From Archangium sp. (GTDB lineage Bacteria; Myxococcota; Myxococcia; Myxococcales; Myxococcaceae): 23,562 nt of DNA. The notes beneath the pieces were generated by a model that had not been told where the DNA came from, made no database searches, and was given only the letters and a program-made list of their open reading frames with translations. Location of the stretch: NCBI GenBank assembly GCA_016793585.1, contig JAEUJR010000194.1, positions 1-23,562 of the forward strand, given 5' to 3'. This document shows, piece by piece, positions 23,552 through 23,562 of the stretch (position 1 is the stretch's first letter; the number at the start of each line of letters is the position of its first letter). The position numbers were made by a program, and so were the translations under genes.

Positions 23552-23562
23552 CGCGACGCCGA

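Overview
The window is high-GC, densely packed bacterial DNA. Several features point to a myxobacterium (Myxococcota): third codon positions are strongly G/C; GTG and TTG starts are frequent; there is a retron-type reverse transcriptase with a charged N-terminal extension like those first found in Myxococcus and Stigmatella; there is a transmembrane Ser/Thr protein kinase; and lipoproteins and secreted proteins of unknown function are abundant. The taxonomic call is an inference from gene content, since no rRNA or marker gene is present.

Layout, left to right. (1) Positions 1-3309 (+): a retron reverse transcriptase whose non-coding RNA (msr-msd) would lie at the left edge and is mostly outside the window, followed 3 bases later by a polytopic GT-C-like membrane protein. 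(2) 3311-4989 (-): a CAP-domain lipoprotein gene broken by a frameshift near 4350. (3) 5069-5761 (+): a HEAT-repeat-like protein. (4) 12613-5765 (-): a run of five genes: a transmembrane Ser/Thr kinase with a triplicated extracytoplasmic domain, a PEGA-like exported protein, two paralogous Cys/Asp-rich MopE-like lipoproteins, and a small exported protein. The two middle junctions overlap by 4 bases. (5) 12694-13399 (+): a small protein plus an MNT-fold nucleotidyltransferase, a pair that looks toxin-antitoxin-like. (6) 13383-14861 (-): an APC-family amino-acid permease. (7) 14901-16457 (+): a large Cys-containing lipoprotein. (8) 16461-16688 (-): a 75-residue zinc-ribbon-like protein. (9) 16907-18882 (+): two exported proteins, one of unknown family and one alpha/beta hydrolase. 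(10) 18950-23242 (+): a molybdenum hydroxylase cluster with a 2Fe-2S subunit, a Tat-exported molybdopterin subunit, an XdhC-type maturation factor and a MocA-type cytidylyltransferase. (11) 23210-23551 (-): a small membrane protein, possibly incomplete at the right edge.

The most coherent functional units are the molybdenum hydroxylase operon (enzyme plus dedicated cofactor maturation) and the kinase-lipoprotein operon (a likely envelope-linked signalling or surface metal-binding system, by inference). The retron and the nucleotidyltransferase pair are the candidate defence or stress modules. No tRNA, rRNA, CRISPR array, insertion sequence or integrase was seen. No gene-free stretch exceeds 300 bases; the longest are 1-144 and 16689-16906, and both are described below.
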